Assembly (NCBI GenBank): GCA_949282555.1
Contig: CASDPK010000007.1
Location: forward strand, 1-64,000
DNA from: an uncultured Lentisphaeraceae bacterium
Lineage (GTDB): Bacteria > Verrucomicrobiota > Kiritimatiellia > RFP12 > DVOR01
Direction: 5' to 3'
DNA length: 64,000 bases
Position 1 is the first letter of the stretch. Each line of letters begins with the position of its first letter. The notes under the pieces are model-generated. The model saw only the letters and a program-made list of their open reading frames with translations. It did not search any database and had not been told where the DNA came from. Shown one piece after another: positions 44,950 through 55,700 of this stretch. Position numbers and translations under genes: made by a program.

Positions 44950-46308
44950 ATGTTTCTCTTTCGCCGCAAACGTCCACAGCCGCTCATCATCCCTCGTGCA
45001 GAGCATTGTATTTCCAGAAACGACATAGACCCTGACGCCCTAAAGGTGCTTTATCGCCTTGCCTCTCTCAACCATGAGGCCTACCTTGTCGGGGGCAGTG
45101 TGCGCGATCTTTTGCTGGGCCGCACGCCTAAGGACTTTGACGTTGGCACGGATGCCCGTCCCAATGAAATCCGACGGGAGTTCCGCAATTGTTTTTTGGT
45201 GGGCAAACGATTTCGCCTTGCACACATTGTATTCGGGAAAAAGGTCATCGAAACGGCGACGTTTCGCAAGGCCCCGGACCCAAATGATGTTCAGGATGAA
45301 CATGGCCTCTATCAAAGCGTTGATAACAACTACGGCACCCCTGAAGAAGATGCCCTGAGACGGGATTTTACCGTCAATGGCCTCTTCTATGACATTAGGA
45401 CCTTCTCTGTCATCGACTATGTCGGCGGTCTCAAGGATCTCAAAGCCAAGCTGATCCGTTCCATCGGCGATCCGACCATCCGCTTTCGCGAAGACCCAGT
45501 GCGCATGATGCGGGCCGTCCGCTTCGCCGCGAAGCTGGGCTTCGATATTTGCCCGAATGACATCAAGGCTATCCGCCGCTACGCCCCCGAGTTGGAGAAT
45601 GCCTCATCCTCCCGGCTCTGCGAGGAAATTCAGCGTCTGTTTGTTCGCGGCGCCAGCGAGCGCTCCCTGCGCCTTGCCTACGATTACCGTCTGTTGCACG
45701 CGCTCTTGCCCACGCTTGCGGCTTGGCTCGATGCCGATCCCGTTCATCAAGAGGCCCTTTGGGCCTCTCTTGCCGCGCTTGACGCTGTTTCCGCCGACAC
45801 AGAAACCTCATCCGCAACGGCTTTTGCCGCACTTTATCGCCCCATGGTGCAAGAAAGCGTCCGGAAGAGTAAAGAACTCGGAGGCCGCCGCGGTGGGAAT
45901 GAGCGATACCTTCTGCGAACGGCAGCAGAGAAGGCTCTGCAACCTGCCGTCAAGAAGTATCGCCTCCCCCGTGCGGTTTGGATGACGGCCGTGGACATCC
46001 TTGAACTTTCCTCTCGGTTCCTGTCTCCGCCCAAGGCCGATTCTGCCCGGGATGTTCGGTTTGCGAACCATGGCATCTTTCCTGAGGTGCTTGTCGGTGC
46101 GCAGGTCATCGCACGCTTGGAGCCTGACGCCAACTGGCAATTGGAGGCATGGCGCCGCTTCGTCCGAGAGATGGTTCCCGATGCGGAAACTTTGGAGGCT
46201 GGGGGGCTTCCCTTGGGGCGTCTCAATCCCCACAGCCGCAAGGCGCGCCGTCGCCGTCCGCGCCGTCGCCGCCGCGATACCGCTGCCTTCGAGACACAAC
46301 CCACCTAA
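44950..46308 (+). CDS. pcnB: Poly(A) polymerase / CCA-adding-type nucleotidyltransferase, PcnB-like
   Basis: The 452-residue class II nucleotidyltransferase has LVGGSVRDLLLG and the metal-binding Asp pair in KDFDVGTD, then RRDFTVNGL and the RNA-binding motif REDPVRMMRAVRFAAKL. The sequence before the catalytic domain (IPRAEHCISRNDIDPDALKVLYRL) closely follows PcnB rather than CCA enzymes. It ends in an Arg-rich tail (13 Arg in about 20 residues), probably for RNA contact. The ATG at 44950 matches the PcnB N-terminus. A longer frame from 44854 overlaps the previous gene and has a GAGGAG upstream, so it cannot be excluded. Together with PNPase and a beta-CASP enzyme it indicates polyadenylation-assisted RNA decay. 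Confidence 0.9.
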   Translation: MFLFRRKRPQPLIIPRAEHCISRNDIDPDALKVLYRLASLNHEAYLVGGSVRDLLLGRTPKDFDVGTDARPNEIRREFRNCFLVGKRFRLAHIVFGKKVIETATFRKAPDPNDVQDEHGLYQSVDNNYGTPEEDALRRDFTVNGLFYDIRTFSVIDYVGGLKDLKAKLIRSIGDPTIRFREDPVRMMRAVRFAAKLGFDICPNDIKAIRRYAPELENASSSRLCEEIQRLFVRGASERSLRLAYDYRLLHALLPTLAAWLDADPVHQEALWASLAALDAVSADTETSSATAFAALYRPMVQESVRKSKELGGRRGGNERYLLRTAAEKALQPAVKKYRLPRAVWMTAVDILELSSRFLSPPKADSARDVRFANHGIFPEVLVGAQVIARLEPDANWQLEAWRRFVREMVPDAETLEAGGLPLGRLNPHSRKARRRRPRRRRRDTAAFETQPT

Positions 46309-46371
46309 TATCAGCCGATAGGATGTCCGTCAACGTCTTTGTGTTCTTTTTCAGAGAGCACAGTTGATGAA

Positions 46372-46382
46372 TGTGCTATGCT
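46372..46382 (+). promoter_or_regulatory. Extended -10 placed 6 nt before the tilS ATG (leaderless candidate)
   Basis: TGTGCTATGCT ends exactly 6 nt before the ATG at 46389. The same 11-mer serves the sulfatase, where the start is further away and has a ribosome-binding site. Confidence 0.55.
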
Positions 46383-46388
46383 GAGTGT

Positions 46389-47288
46389 ATGCGTTTTCCA
46401 GACGATATTTACTCGGTTCCATGGGGGCTTGCGCTCAGTGGCGGCGCGGATTCCACGGCGCTTCTGTATCGATGTGTGGAGGCTGGGGTGCCAGTTTCGG
46501 CACTCCACTTCAATCATGGTTTTACGGATGAGAATGGTGATGAGTCTGAGGCGTTTTGTCGTTCGCTTTGCGTGAAACTTGGGGTTTCGCTTCGTGTGGG
46601 GCGATGTCACGTGTCATGGGACGGGAGAGCGACAAAGGAAGTTTTTGCCCGGCGGCACCGTATGGCGTTTTTCGCCGAGGCGTTGCGTTCCATTGGGGGC
46701 GTTGGGATTTTGCTGGGCCATCAGGCCGATGACCGTGCAGAGAACCTCATTTTGCGCTTGGCACGTGGAAGTGGGCTGAGGGGACTGACCAGTTTCGGTT
46801 TCGGCGGGCGGTTGCCGGGGGCTCCAGAGTTTCGCCTTTGGAGGCCGCTTTTGGATGAGACCCATGCGGAACAGGTGGCATGGTTGCGTGCGCGTGGGCT
46901 GGCATGGGTGGAAGATGTTTCAAATGCTGACACCTCAATCCCACGCAATGCGATCCGTCGATTGCTGCTCCCGCACTTGCCGCATTTTGTTGCGGGAGCG
47001 AACGCCTCCGCGGATCTTCTGACGGAAGAGAACGCCTTTTTGGAGAAGCTTGCCGAGGAGGCTGTTGTGACCCGCTCACCTGATAGGCTGACCCTTTGGG
47101 CGGGAACCGCCGAAGTCGTCGCACGTCGTGCGCTTCGTGCGTGGCTTCCTTCCGATCTCACGCGGGAATGGTTGTCGCGTCTTTTCTCCCTCCCGGTGGG
47201 CGTGATTGTCCAGATTCCCGGAGGGTTCCGCGTGCGCAAAGTAGGGGAGTTCAGCTGGGAAAATCTTGGCCCCTGCGGTCAGAGATAG
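46389..47288 (+). CDS. tilS: tRNA(Ile)-lysidine synthase
   Basis: The 299-residue N-type ATP pyrophosphatase changes the wobble C of tRNA-Ile(CAU) to lysidine. The PP-loop SGGADS, the FNHGFT and GHQADDRAEN motifs and the RNAIRR motif are present. It is a short form without the full C-terminal domains of E. coli TilS. The ATG at 46389 fits the leaderless promoter; an ATG at 46371 would place the -10 inside the gene. It converges with the rluD-like gene and overlaps it by 10 bp. Confidence 0.92.
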   Translation: MRFPDDIYSVPWGLALSGGADSTALLYRCVEAGVPVSALHFNHGFTDENGDESEAFCRSLCVKLGVSLRVGRCHVSWDGRATKEVFARRHRMAFFAEALRSIGGVGILLGHQADDRAENLILRLARGSGLRGLTSFGFGGRLPGAPEFRLWRPLLDETHAEQVAWLRARGLAWVEDVSNADTSIPRNAIRRLLLPHLPHFVAGANASADLLTEENAFLEKLAEEAVVTRSPDRLTLWAGTAEVVARRALRAWLPSDLTREWLSRLFSLPVGVIVQIPGGFRVRKVGEFSWENLGPCGQR

Positions 47289-48202
47289 GGCGCAAAGTCC
47301 GCAGGGAAGGGAGCCTCGAAACGAAGAGGTTTTCCCGTGATGGGATGAGCCAACGCAAGCAGGCGAGCATGAAGCAACTGACGTTGCGGAGGATGGTTCA
47401 ATCTTCGATCGAGCGCAGGTTTGCCATAAAGGGCATCGCCAACAATGGGAGTCCCAAGCGAAGCCATGTGTACCCGGATTTGGTGAGTCCTTCCGGTTTC
47501 AATGCAACACTCGACACGGCTGAGACCTTCAGAAAGCTCAGCCTGCACACGCCAATGCGTGAGGGCTCTGCGGCCACGGTCTCGGACAATCGCCATTTTC
47601 TGACGATGTGTGGGATGGCGGCCAATAAGGTTTTCCAAGGTCCCCTCGGGGGGTGGGACGCCGTGGAGGATCGCACAATAGGTTTTGGTGAGTGAATGTT
47701 CGGCAAACGCCTTGACGAGCGCGTGGTGAGCGCGTTCGGTTTTGGCCACGACCATCACACCGGAGGTGTCCATGTCTAGGCGGTGAACAATACCAGGGCG
47801 TTGCTCTCCGCCAATGCCTCGGAGATTCGGGCAATGGAACAGCAGCGCGTTGACCAGCGTGCCATGGCTGTGCCCGCACGCCGGATGAACCACCAAGCCC
47901 GCGGGTTTGTTGAGCGCCAATAGATCGTCGTCCTCATAAAGGACGTCGAGGGGAATATCCTCTGGAAGGATATCCGTTGGCTCGGCTGGCGGCAACGTGA
48001 GCATGAAGATGGCCCCTGGAATGGGGGCGGCGGAGAGCTTGGTCACAGGGCGGCCCTCCGCATCGGTGAGGCAGCCTTGCCGCGCCAATGCTTGGATACG
48101 CGAACGCGTCAATTCCGGAAGGCGCTTGGCCAACCATTGATCAAGCCGTCGAGCATCCGTACCGCCCTCAACCGTAAGGGTGAAGGTTTCCGGGTATTCC
48201 AT
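47279..48202 (-). CDS. RluD-family 23S rRNA pseudouridine synthase
   Basis: This 307-residue enzyme has an S4 RNA-binding domain (RLDQWLAKRLPELTRSRI) and a catalytic RluA-type domain with the active-site Asp in HRLDMDTSGVM, ending with TGRTHQIRVHM. It is probably RluD-like (large-subunit helix 69), but the exact target is inferred. The start at 48202 follows GAGGAG; ATG 48229 would overlap truA by 8 bp and is possible. It is the last gene of the polA operon. Confidence 0.92.
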   Translation of the reverse strand: MEYPETFTLTVEGGTDARRLDQWLAKRLPELTRSRIQALARQGCLTDAEGRPVTKLSAAPIPGAIFMLTLPPAEPTDILPEDIPLDVLYEDDDLLALNKPAGLVVHPACGHSHGTLVNALLFHCPNLRGIGGEQRPGIVHRLDMDTSGVMVVAKTERAHHALVKAFAEHSLTKTYCAILHGVPPPEGTLENLIGRHPTHRQKMAIVRDRGRRALTHWRVQAELSEGLSRVECCIETGRTHQIRVHMASLGTPIVGDALYGKPALDRRLNHPPQRQLLHARLLALAHPITGKPLRFEAPFPADFAPYL

Positions 48203-48221
48203 CCGCTCCTCACCGTCGGGC

Positions 48222-48989
48222 TCAGGCATACCACACCTGCCACAGAAAGAGTCCGCAAGCGGGAGCCGAGGGGACACGGGCAGTACGCGGATGGCCTGGT
48301 TCCAACAACTCGAGCACGGCTTCCGGACGCTCCAATCCGGATCCGACACGCAGAAGAAAACCGACCATGCTACGCACCATTTTGTAGAGGAATCCGTTGC
48401 CCTGGACACGGAAGCAGACGCGCGAACCACTCTTGGTGACCTCAAAGGCGTAAATGGTGCGAACAGTGCTCTCAATGGGACGGTTGGGATTGGCGGAGAA
48501 GGCGGCGAAGTCGTGGGTGCCTACGAAATAGGCCATCGCTTTGCGCATGGCGGCGAGATCCAGCGGACGGACAATGTGCGCATTATAGAGGCGGCGTGTA
48601 GGGGGAAGCAAGCGGGTGTTCCAAACGTAGTACCGATATTCCTTACGCTTGGCGGAAAACCGCGCGTGAAAATCGGGGCCGACCTCACGACAGGACGTGA
48701 TGCGGATATCCGGAGGAAGGCGTCCATTGGCATTGAGCGCCATGCGAAGGCTACGCTCGGTCATACGGGTGACGAGATCGCAGTGGAAGACTTGGGCACG
48801 GGCATGGACACCATGATCGGTGCGGCCACTGCTGTGAATATTGACGCTGTCCGCCTTCACGATCTCTGCGAGCGTCCGCTCGATGGTTTCTTGTATACTG
48901 GAAAATCCCGGTTGCGTCTGCCAACCGAAATAGGCTGTGCCATCATAAGAACAGATCATCCGAAAACGACGTGGAGCAGGAGCATTCAT
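48222..48989 (-). CDS. truA: tRNA pseudouridine(38-40) synthase
   Basis: The 255-residue enzyme modifies the anticodon arm of tRNAs. The catalytic Asp is in GRTDHGVHA. The length and the Y-D-G-T-x-Y-x-G-W-Q start are typical. Only 8 bp separate it from polA. Confidence 0.96.
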   Translation of the reverse strand: MNAPAPRRFRMICSYDGTAYFGWQTQPGFSSIQETIERTLAEIVKADSVNIHSSGRTDHGVHARAQVFHCDLVTRMTERSLRMALNANGRLPPDIRITSCREVGPDFHARFSAKRKEYRYYVWNTRLLPPTRRLYNAHIVRPLDLAAMRKAMAYFVGTHDFAAFSANPNRPIESTVRTIYAFEVTKSGSRVCFRVQGNGFLYKMVRSMVGFLLRVGSGLERPEAVLELLEPGHPRTARVPSAPACGLFLWQVWYA

Positions 48990-48997
48990 ACGGTATC

Positions 48998-51745
48998 TCA
49001 GTGAGCGCTCAGCCAGTCCGGGCCGACCCCAAGGGAAACGGAAAGGGGGACCTTCAAGGTGGCGACATTTTCCATGGCTTGACGAACGAGCGGACGAACG
49101 ATCTCAATCTCCTCGTCCGGCACATCGAACAAGAGTTCATCGTGAATCTGAAGGATCATTTCCGTACGCAGGCCTTTCGCCCGAAGCTCATGATCGATGT
49201 GGATCATGGCGAATTTGATGATGTCCGCGGCGGATCCCTGAATGGGCATATTCACGGCGATACGCTCGGCCGCGTTGCGGGTTGTGGCGTTGCGGGATCG
49301 GATTTCGGGCAACGCGCGACGACGGCCGAAGAGGGTCTCAGCGTACCCCTTCTCCCGTGCGTCGGCAATGGAGCGCTCCATGTATGCTTTGACGGCTGGG
49401 TATTTGGAGAAATAGGCATCGATCAAGTCTTGTGCGTCCTTGCGTGGAATCCGAAGCCGTGAGGCAAGTCCAAAGGATGAGATGCCATAGATGATGCCGA
49501 AGTTCACCATTTTGCAATGACTCCGCTGTTGGGCGGTGACCTCGCACAAGGGAATGCCATAGACGGCGCTGGCCGTTTGGGCGTGAATGTCCTCTCCGCG
49601 CAAAAACGCCTCAATCATACGCGCATCTTCGCTCATGGAAGCCATGAGGCGAAGTTCCACCTGGGAATAGTCGGCGGAGAGGAGACTCCAACCCGGGCCA
49701 CGCGCAACAAAGGCGGCACGGATACGCTGGCCGCGATCGGTGCGGACGGGCACATTCTGGAGATTCGGATCGGAAGAGGAAAGCCGTCCCGTATCCGTGA
49801 ACGATTGATTGAAGGTTGTATGGACTCGCCCATCTTCGGGATCAATGTGTTCGGGGAGCTTGTCCACATAGGTGTTCTTGAGCTTGACGCAGGCTCTCCA
49901 GTCCAGCAACAGGTCAACAATGGGGTGACGGTCGCGGAGTTTGAGCAGAAGCTCCTCGTTGGTGGGGAACTGGCCTCGCGGGGTCCGCTTGACAGTGGGA
50001 TCAAGCCTAAGATCGCCAAAAAGAAATTCGCCGACTTGTTTGGGAGAGGCGAGGTTGATGCCGGCCCCGGTGTATTCGCGAATGGCGAGTTCTTGCCGGA
50101 TGATTTCCCCCTCCAATTCGTGTCGGAAACGTTTAAGCGCGCCCACATCAATCCGAACACCCACGCGTTCCATTGCCAACAATACGCCGGCCAGTGGCTC
50201 TTCACACGTCTCCAAAAGGTGCGACAACCCTTCCTCTTCCACTTTCTGCCGAAGCACTTGCCACAGACGGAACGCGACATCGGCATCCTCTGCGGCGTAG
50301 TCAAGGATGGCGCTTGGCGGGAGTTCACCCATTGTCGCGGCTTTCCCATCACCCAAGAGCGCAGAGATGGGAATGGGGGCGTAGTTCAAAAAGACATTGG
50401 CCACGTGATCCAAATCGTGCCGGCCCGTCGCATCCAGAAGATAGTGCGCAAGCAAGGTGTCGTGCAAGGGGCCACGCAATTCAATGCCTAGGCGTCCCAG
50501 AACCGCACGGTCAAACTTTAAGTGATGGCCGACCTTGGCAATATGTTCTGCCCCCAAAAAAGGCAGAAACGGTCTCAATGCCTCCCTTTGGGCGTCATCG
50601 CTTTCCGGAAGCGGAACGTACCATGCCTTGCCCGGGGCCGTCGAAAAGGAGATCCCCACCGCACGGTCCGTCCTCGGATGAAGACCGATGGTTTCCGTAT
50701 CGACGGCCACGAGGGGCGCCTGCATAAGCTCATTGGCTAGGGCATTGCGTGCATCCTCCGTGTCAATCAAACGGTAATCATGCGGGAAATCCGCAAGCGT
50801 TTGATATCGGGGCTTTTCCGTTTCTTCAGGGGCTTTGAAGGCGGCACCACCGCCAAACATCTGTGTTTGAGCGGCACTGGAGGCGATTCCGAGACGATTG
50901 GCGACGAGATTCAGTTCGTATTTTTGCAACACAGGTGCCAACACCGACAGTCGCGGCGGCGTAAGCGCGAGGTCATCCCACGAGACCTCCAACGGAACAT
51001 CACGGACAATAGTGACAAGTGTCTTGCTGATGCGGACGGCCTCTGGATCGGATCGCAAGGAATCCCCGATCCGTCCTTTTACCTCGTTGGCACGTGCGAG
51101 CAACTGATCGAAGCCTCCGAATTCCCGAAGCAGTTTCGAAGCCGTCTTCGGGCCGACCCCCGGAATGCCGGGGATATTGTCGCTCACATCGCCGGCCAGG
51201 GCCAAATAGTCAATCATGCGCTGCGGTGAGTCGATGTCCCACTGTTCACAAATGTCCTGTTCGGTCAATCGGCGGTTCTCTCCCGGTCGAATAAGGGAAA
51301 CGTGGGGCCCGACCAGCTGCCCAAGATCTTTGTCCGGGCTGGCGATGAGAACCTCAAACCCACTTTCCGCACCGCGCGTTGCCAACGTGCCGAGGACATC
51401 GTCCGCCTCAAACCCCTCAGCGCGAAGCGTCCGGATGCCCCAAGCCTCGGCGAGTTCCACGGCTTGCCCGATGGCGGCCGAAATATCTTCAGGCATCTTT
51501 TCGCGCTGGGCTTTATAGGGCGGGTAAAGACGGTGGCGGAAGGTAGGGCCGAGACTCTCCATGGCAATGGCCACGTGCGTGGGTTTCCACTCACGGATCA
51601 TCTGCTCCAAGGTCGTGGCGAACAGCACCAACGAGGAGGTGTTGATTCCAGAAGCTGTGCGGCGTGGCTTCTTGAGAAAGACAAAATAGCCCCGATAGAG
51701 GATGGGCATTAGGTCAATAGCGAGAAGTCGTCCTTTATACGCCAT
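48998..51745 (-). CDS. polA: DNA polymerase I
   Basis: The 915-residue replication and repair enzyme has three intact domains. The 5'-3' exonuclease (about 1-300) shows EGFEADDVLG, SPDKDL and the H3TH region GIPGVGPKTA. The 3'-5' exonuclease shows AVDTETIG, HHLKFD and YAAEDAD, so proofreading residues are kept. The polymerase shows motif A SADYSQVELR, motif B KMVNFGIIYG and motif C QIHDELLFD. The start at 51745 follows a 24-bp gap after the small membrane-protein gene. Confidence 0.97.
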   Translation of the reverse strand: MAYKGRLLAIDLMPILYRGYFVFLKKPRRTASGINTSSLVLFATTLEQMIREWKPTHVAIAMESLGPTFRHRLYPPYKAQREKMPEDISAAIGQAVELAEAWGIRTLRAEGFEADDVLGTLATRGAESGFEVLIASPDKDLGQLVGPHVSLIRPGENRRLTEQDICEQWDIDSPQRMIDYLALAGDVSDNIPGIPGVGPKTASKLLREFGGFDQLLARANEVKGRIGDSLRSDPEAVRISKTLVTIVRDVPLEVSWDDLALTPPRLSVLAPVLQKYELNLVANRLGIASSAAQTQMFGGGAAFKAPEETEKPRYQTLADFPHDYRLIDTEDARNALANELMQAPLVAVDTETIGLHPRTDRAVGISFSTAPGKAWYVPLPESDDAQREALRPFLPFLGAEHIAKVGHHLKFDRAVLGRLGIELRGPLHDTLLAHYLLDATGRHDLDHVANVFLNYAPIPISALLGDGKAATMGELPPSAILDYAAEDADVAFRLWQVLRQKVEEEGLSHLLETCEEPLAGVLLAMERVGVRIDVGALKRFRHELEGEIIRQELAIREYTGAGINLASPKQVGEFLFGDLRLDPTVKRTPRGQFPTNEELLLKLRDRHPIVDLLLDWRACVKLKNTYVDKLPEHIDPEDGRVHTTFNQSFTDTGRLSSSDPNLQNVPVRTDRGQRIRAAFVARGPGWSLLSADYSQVELRLMASMSEDARMIEAFLRGEDIHAQTASAVYGIPLCEVTAQQRSHCKMVNFGIIYGISSFGLASRLRIPRKDAQDLIDAYFSKYPAVKAYMERSIADAREKGYAETLFGRRRALPEIRSRNATTRNAAERIAVNMPIQGSAADIIKFAMIHIDHELRAKGLRTEMILQIHDELLFDVPDEEIEIVRPLVRQAMENVATLKVPLSVSLGVGPDWLSAH

Positions 51746-51769
51746 AAGCAGCTCCGAACGTCACAGGTT

Positions 51770-52177
51770 TCAATCTTGGGCACGGACGGTGGCGGCGCGC
51801 CAACGGTCCGCAAGGGTTCGCAAAGGCATGGTGAGGAAATCTTCCTGTCCGCGCGGCGCCCCGATGACGCGCTTCAAGGCGAGAAGGAACGTTTCGTTTT
51901 CCCTGTCATCGTAGATACAATGCTCGGGATAAAGCACGAGATAGAGGGCCATCGGGGTGCAATCCGCGGGAAGACGGTGGGCCGCCCCCCTCGCCAATCC
52001 GTAGGCTTTCTCCACGCAATCCAAAAAGGCTTCGTCCTCTGGGGCCCAAGGCCCGCCGGCCCCTCTGGGAAACGCACGGTTGAATCGATGCCGGAAGGAG
52101 TGACGGAACAGGGCGAGGATGAGCAATGTGCAACCACCCAAGAAAACAAGATAGACCAAGAGTCGTGTAAGCGTCAT
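51770..52177 (-). CDS. Small membrane-anchored protein of unknown function
   Basis: This 135-residue protein has one N-terminal transmembrane segment (TRLLVYLVFLGGCTLLILALF) and a cytoplasmic-type soluble part. Features include a PxDEAFLDCVEKAYGLARG helix and a TLADRWRAA C-terminus. I do not recognise the family. The ATG at 52177 sits 3 bp beyond the upstream stop, so it is co-translated with the Cys-motif protein. Confidence 0.65.
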   Translation of the reverse strand: MTLTRLLVYLVFLGGCTLLILALFRHSFRHRFNRAFPRGAGGPWAPEDEAFLDCVEKAYGLARGAAHRLPADCTPMALYLVLYPEHCIYDDRENETFLLALKRVIGAPRGQEDFLTMPLRTLADRWRAATVRAQD

Positions 52178-52179
52178 TG

Positions 52180-52770
52180 TCACTTTCTCCGACGGCGTAA
52201 CACACGGAAGGTTCGCCAAGGCCGCCGTTGACGGATTACCTTCGCCCTCGGGCGCAGGGCCTGCGCACCTCCCTCCAACAAATCCAACATCCTCTTTTGG
52301 ACGGTTGCGATGTCTTCCGCGCGCAATTCGGGGTCGATGACGGGAAAGAGGTCTCCCGTTCCGCGTTGTTCGTAGAGTCGAATCCGACGCCCTGCGGCAT
52401 CCACGGTGACATCGCGCTCGACAAAACGCTTGCTTCGCTCCATCAAAACAGCCAGCACATAAATGGTGCCACGATCATTGGGATCGCCTCGTGCCATCAA
52501 GGTGCGCAAGAGGTGTTCGGCGGTCTCTTTGTGCAATGGCTCTTCACGCGTCTTGCTCTTCATCGCCTTGGGGACGGAAAACGACCATGCACTTACGGCG
52601 GATTGGACTACATCGCTGGGCAACGCCTCAAAACACGCTGGGCAAAAATCTTGCCGGCACCATTCACCGTCCGTATGTGACAACAAGGAATGCCCGGCAC
52701 TCCCCGGAAGAAACGGGGCGTTGCAGACGGCACAAGCCGAGGCGCGTGGCTGGATATTCCACTCAGTCAT
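52180..52770 (-). CDS. Cys-motif (zinc-ribbon-like) protein of unknown function
   Basis: The 196-residue protein has CAVC near residue 14 and CPAC near residue 42, a spacing typical of a treble-clef or zinc-ribbon fold. A helical middle and a strongly basic C-terminus (RQRRPWRTFRVLRRRRK) follow. It may bind nucleic acid. It overlaps the AsmA-like gene by 8 bp and is 2 bp from the next gene. The frame extends to 52806, but ATG 52770 fits the coupling. Confidence 0.65.
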   Translation of the reverse strand: MTEWNIQPRASACAVCNAPFLPGSAGHSLLSHTDGEWCRQDFCPACFEALPSDVVQSAVSAWSFSVPKAMKSKTREEPLHKETAEHLLRTLMARGDPNDRGTIYVLAVLMERSKRFVERDVTVDAAGRRIRLYEQRGTGDLFPVIDPELRAEDIATVQKRMLDLLEGGAQALRPRAKVIRQRRPWRTFRVLRRRRK

Positions 52771-55700
52771 TCTTTTTCTTTCGATTGAAAAGACTGCGGA
52801 GGGCATCCCCCAGTTGCTCGCCTGCCTCGGCTCCGCCTCGGCCCGTCGCGCGGATGACGTCCCCTGCCGCGTCCCCTAAGGCGCTGCCGGCATCCATTCC
52901 GGCCTCTCCGCCCTTCTTGAGTGCCTTTCCAAGCCGTTCGGTCAGGCGCTCCGTAGCCTGTCCAAGAGCGGAATTCGCGAGGGTATTCACGAGCGGCTCT
53001 GTGTCAAGAATTGGACGATCCGTGGTTCCCCTGATTGGGAGGCGCAACACCTCACCGACGCGCAGATGCTTGGACAGCCGGTCTCCCAGCAATTGTTGCG
53101 TCAAGGGCAAGGAAAGGGTGTAATCCAGCTCTCGGGTCATGAGGTTGGTGGACCCCGAGCAGTCAAGCTTTATGGCCGCAATGCGCATTCGAATGGGATC
53201 ACAGGTCAGCGTGCCCTCGGTGATACGGACGGAAAAATCCTGATCGGGGAGAATGGCGGCCTTGTCGGCCATTCGCACAAGACCAAGCACCGTGCCAAGC
53301 AGACCGTTGGGGCGGACGCCGCAGGCATGCGTGCGCAGGGAGAATTGCGTCTCCAAATCCTTCAGCGGAACGTCACCAAGGGGAAGGGTGAACCGATTGC
53401 AGACGAGATCCAGCGTCCCTTGCGGTGAGGCAGAGCCAGGGAGCATGGGGTTGACATATTTCAAAGCGGTGTCGAGCAATTGTTGTGTGAGGGCGACCCC
53501 CTCCAGCACCTGCGAATCGTCGGGGAGCGTGATGGTGTATGGCTTGGCCCCAAGGGCGATGCGCGGCGAAAGCCGCAACGTGCCGCCATTGACGGTCAAA
53601 ACGCCATCCAGTGCGGCAATGCCCTTGTCCAATGCGACCTTGGCCGTCCCGTTCGGGATGTCGAATCCCGGCACCGTGATCCGATCAAAAACCACTTCAG
53701 CCGAACCCTTGCCATAGTTGAGAAAACCCGCCGCCCCAGCATTGATCGGAGCCTCAAAGGCAAACGGACGCGAATGGCGCCCCGTGATGGCAACGTGTTT
53801 CCGCAGCGTGTCGAAAAAGGGAAGGTCCAAAAAGATGGCCGTGAAGTCCGGCGTCAGTTCGCCTTGGAGTTTGGCCAGATTCTCAACCAGCGTCCCATTC
53901 GCCTGAAGTCCGAGATAAGGGGTTTCCAGCGTGAGCGATTTCAATTCGGCAGTCGTTTCGTCCAACGAGGCAGTGGCCTCCAGTGTGATGGGCAACGGGA
54001 ACGCACGGTAAGGCGGCAGCGTCATCGCGAAATCCGTGGACTTCAAGCGAAGCTGTCCGGTACCCTCTCGGCTGGCCGGGGCGTAGGAAAGTTGGATGGC
54101 GTAATCCGTTTCCCCCGTGAGCGACATCGGCGTTTCGTCTTTGCCCCACGTGCGCCACCGGGCGAGCACGGTTCCCGGCTGAGCCGTTCCGGAAAGGTCC
54201 AGGGTGAGATGGCCGGGCCGCAGACGATAGGTGACATCGCCTTGCGCGGAAAAGACAGGTGAGGTGAGCTTGAGATGGGTAAGCGTGAAACACCATCCGG
54301 GATTGGGGGCGTTCCGCTCGTTCCATCCCCTGAAATCCGTCTCGGCCTCCAACAGGCTTGGCTCCTCCACCTTCCACGAAGCCGAGCGATAGGTCAAATC
54401 ACGCACGGCCAGCAGGGCCTTGCCCTTGAAGTCCTCAAACGCTCCCGCACCCGCGGCATTGACCCAAAGCGTGCCTTTCAGTTGCTGGCCATTGGGGAGC
54501 GGCGGAGCGAACCGCAAGGCCTCCTCCAAAATCGCCTTGAGATTCAGCTTCGCCGAACGGACACTTCGATTTTCAAGATCGATGCCCTCCGCCGAGAGCG
54601 TCACGTCCGCGATTGTTTGCGTGCGCGATGTGGCCTTGACGTCCAGTCCAAACGTGCCATCCTTTGCGCGTGCGTCAAGCCGGAGTGACAATGCGTCTGC
54701 GAGGGAGAGCTCCCCGAGGAACGGGCGGAACGTCTCCAGCAGGCGATTGACATCAAGTTCAGCCGCGAGCGTCCCTTCCGCCAACGAGCCCTTTCCCGCG
54801 GCCATCAGCCCCGGAAAATCGAGCGAAAGACGTTCAAGGGTGGCTCTCAGCGGGGCGTTGGGATCTACTGACAGCGCGAATCCCAGACGCGGGGAGAGGC
54901 GGAGCGTCTTCCCCTCATAGGTGAGTGCCACATCATTTGAGCTGAGATCAAGCGTTGCCGTCTGTTGCCCCTTGATTTTGCTTGGCGCCAAGGCCGCCGA
55001 GAGAATGACATTTCCCGAGACCGCCTCAAGACCCTCGGGCACGGCCACCTTGAGCGTTTGCAGACGCGCCAAAAGAGGGGCAAGACGGAGCGTCATGGTC
55101 GTTTGGCAGAGGGGAAGGGCGGCCTCCGGCGGCATGTCCACGTTGGCCGACAGGGTGGCCCACGGCGCGGCAAAGCTCATGCGGGCGGTTCGTAGGATGT
55201 CCGCCGCAACCTTTGCCTCCAAAAGCCGTTCAATGGGGGAAAGGGTCGCTTCCGCCGTTGTCGTGGCGTCCAAGGCTTGCCCGGAAAAGGTCACCGTGAG
55301 ATCCTTGTCCAACGCCGGGAGATTCACTTCCAGCCGCCCCTTGGAGAGCAACGGCTCGGGTAGGGCGTCCGAATGCACGCTGGCCTCCGTGACCGTGACA
55401 CGGGCGGAAAGATCCCACGCCGGCAACACCATTTTCTTCGGCGCGCTTGGCGCCGTTGCGGGAGGCGTCGTTGGCGGAGGGACAGGCGCCGTCTCTGTGG
55501 GCACCGACGTGAGGAAGACTTCCGGCGTTTCCACCGCAACCTCCACGGACATTTTGCCCATGGGCAAAAGCTGCCACAACGACCCAAGGCGAACCCGCTT
55601 CACCGTGGATCGGATACCCTTGGTTTCATCGCAATACGTGATCCCCTCAATCTGTTGCTCCCCAAACCATGAGAGCGACCATGCCTCCGCGGTTACGCGC

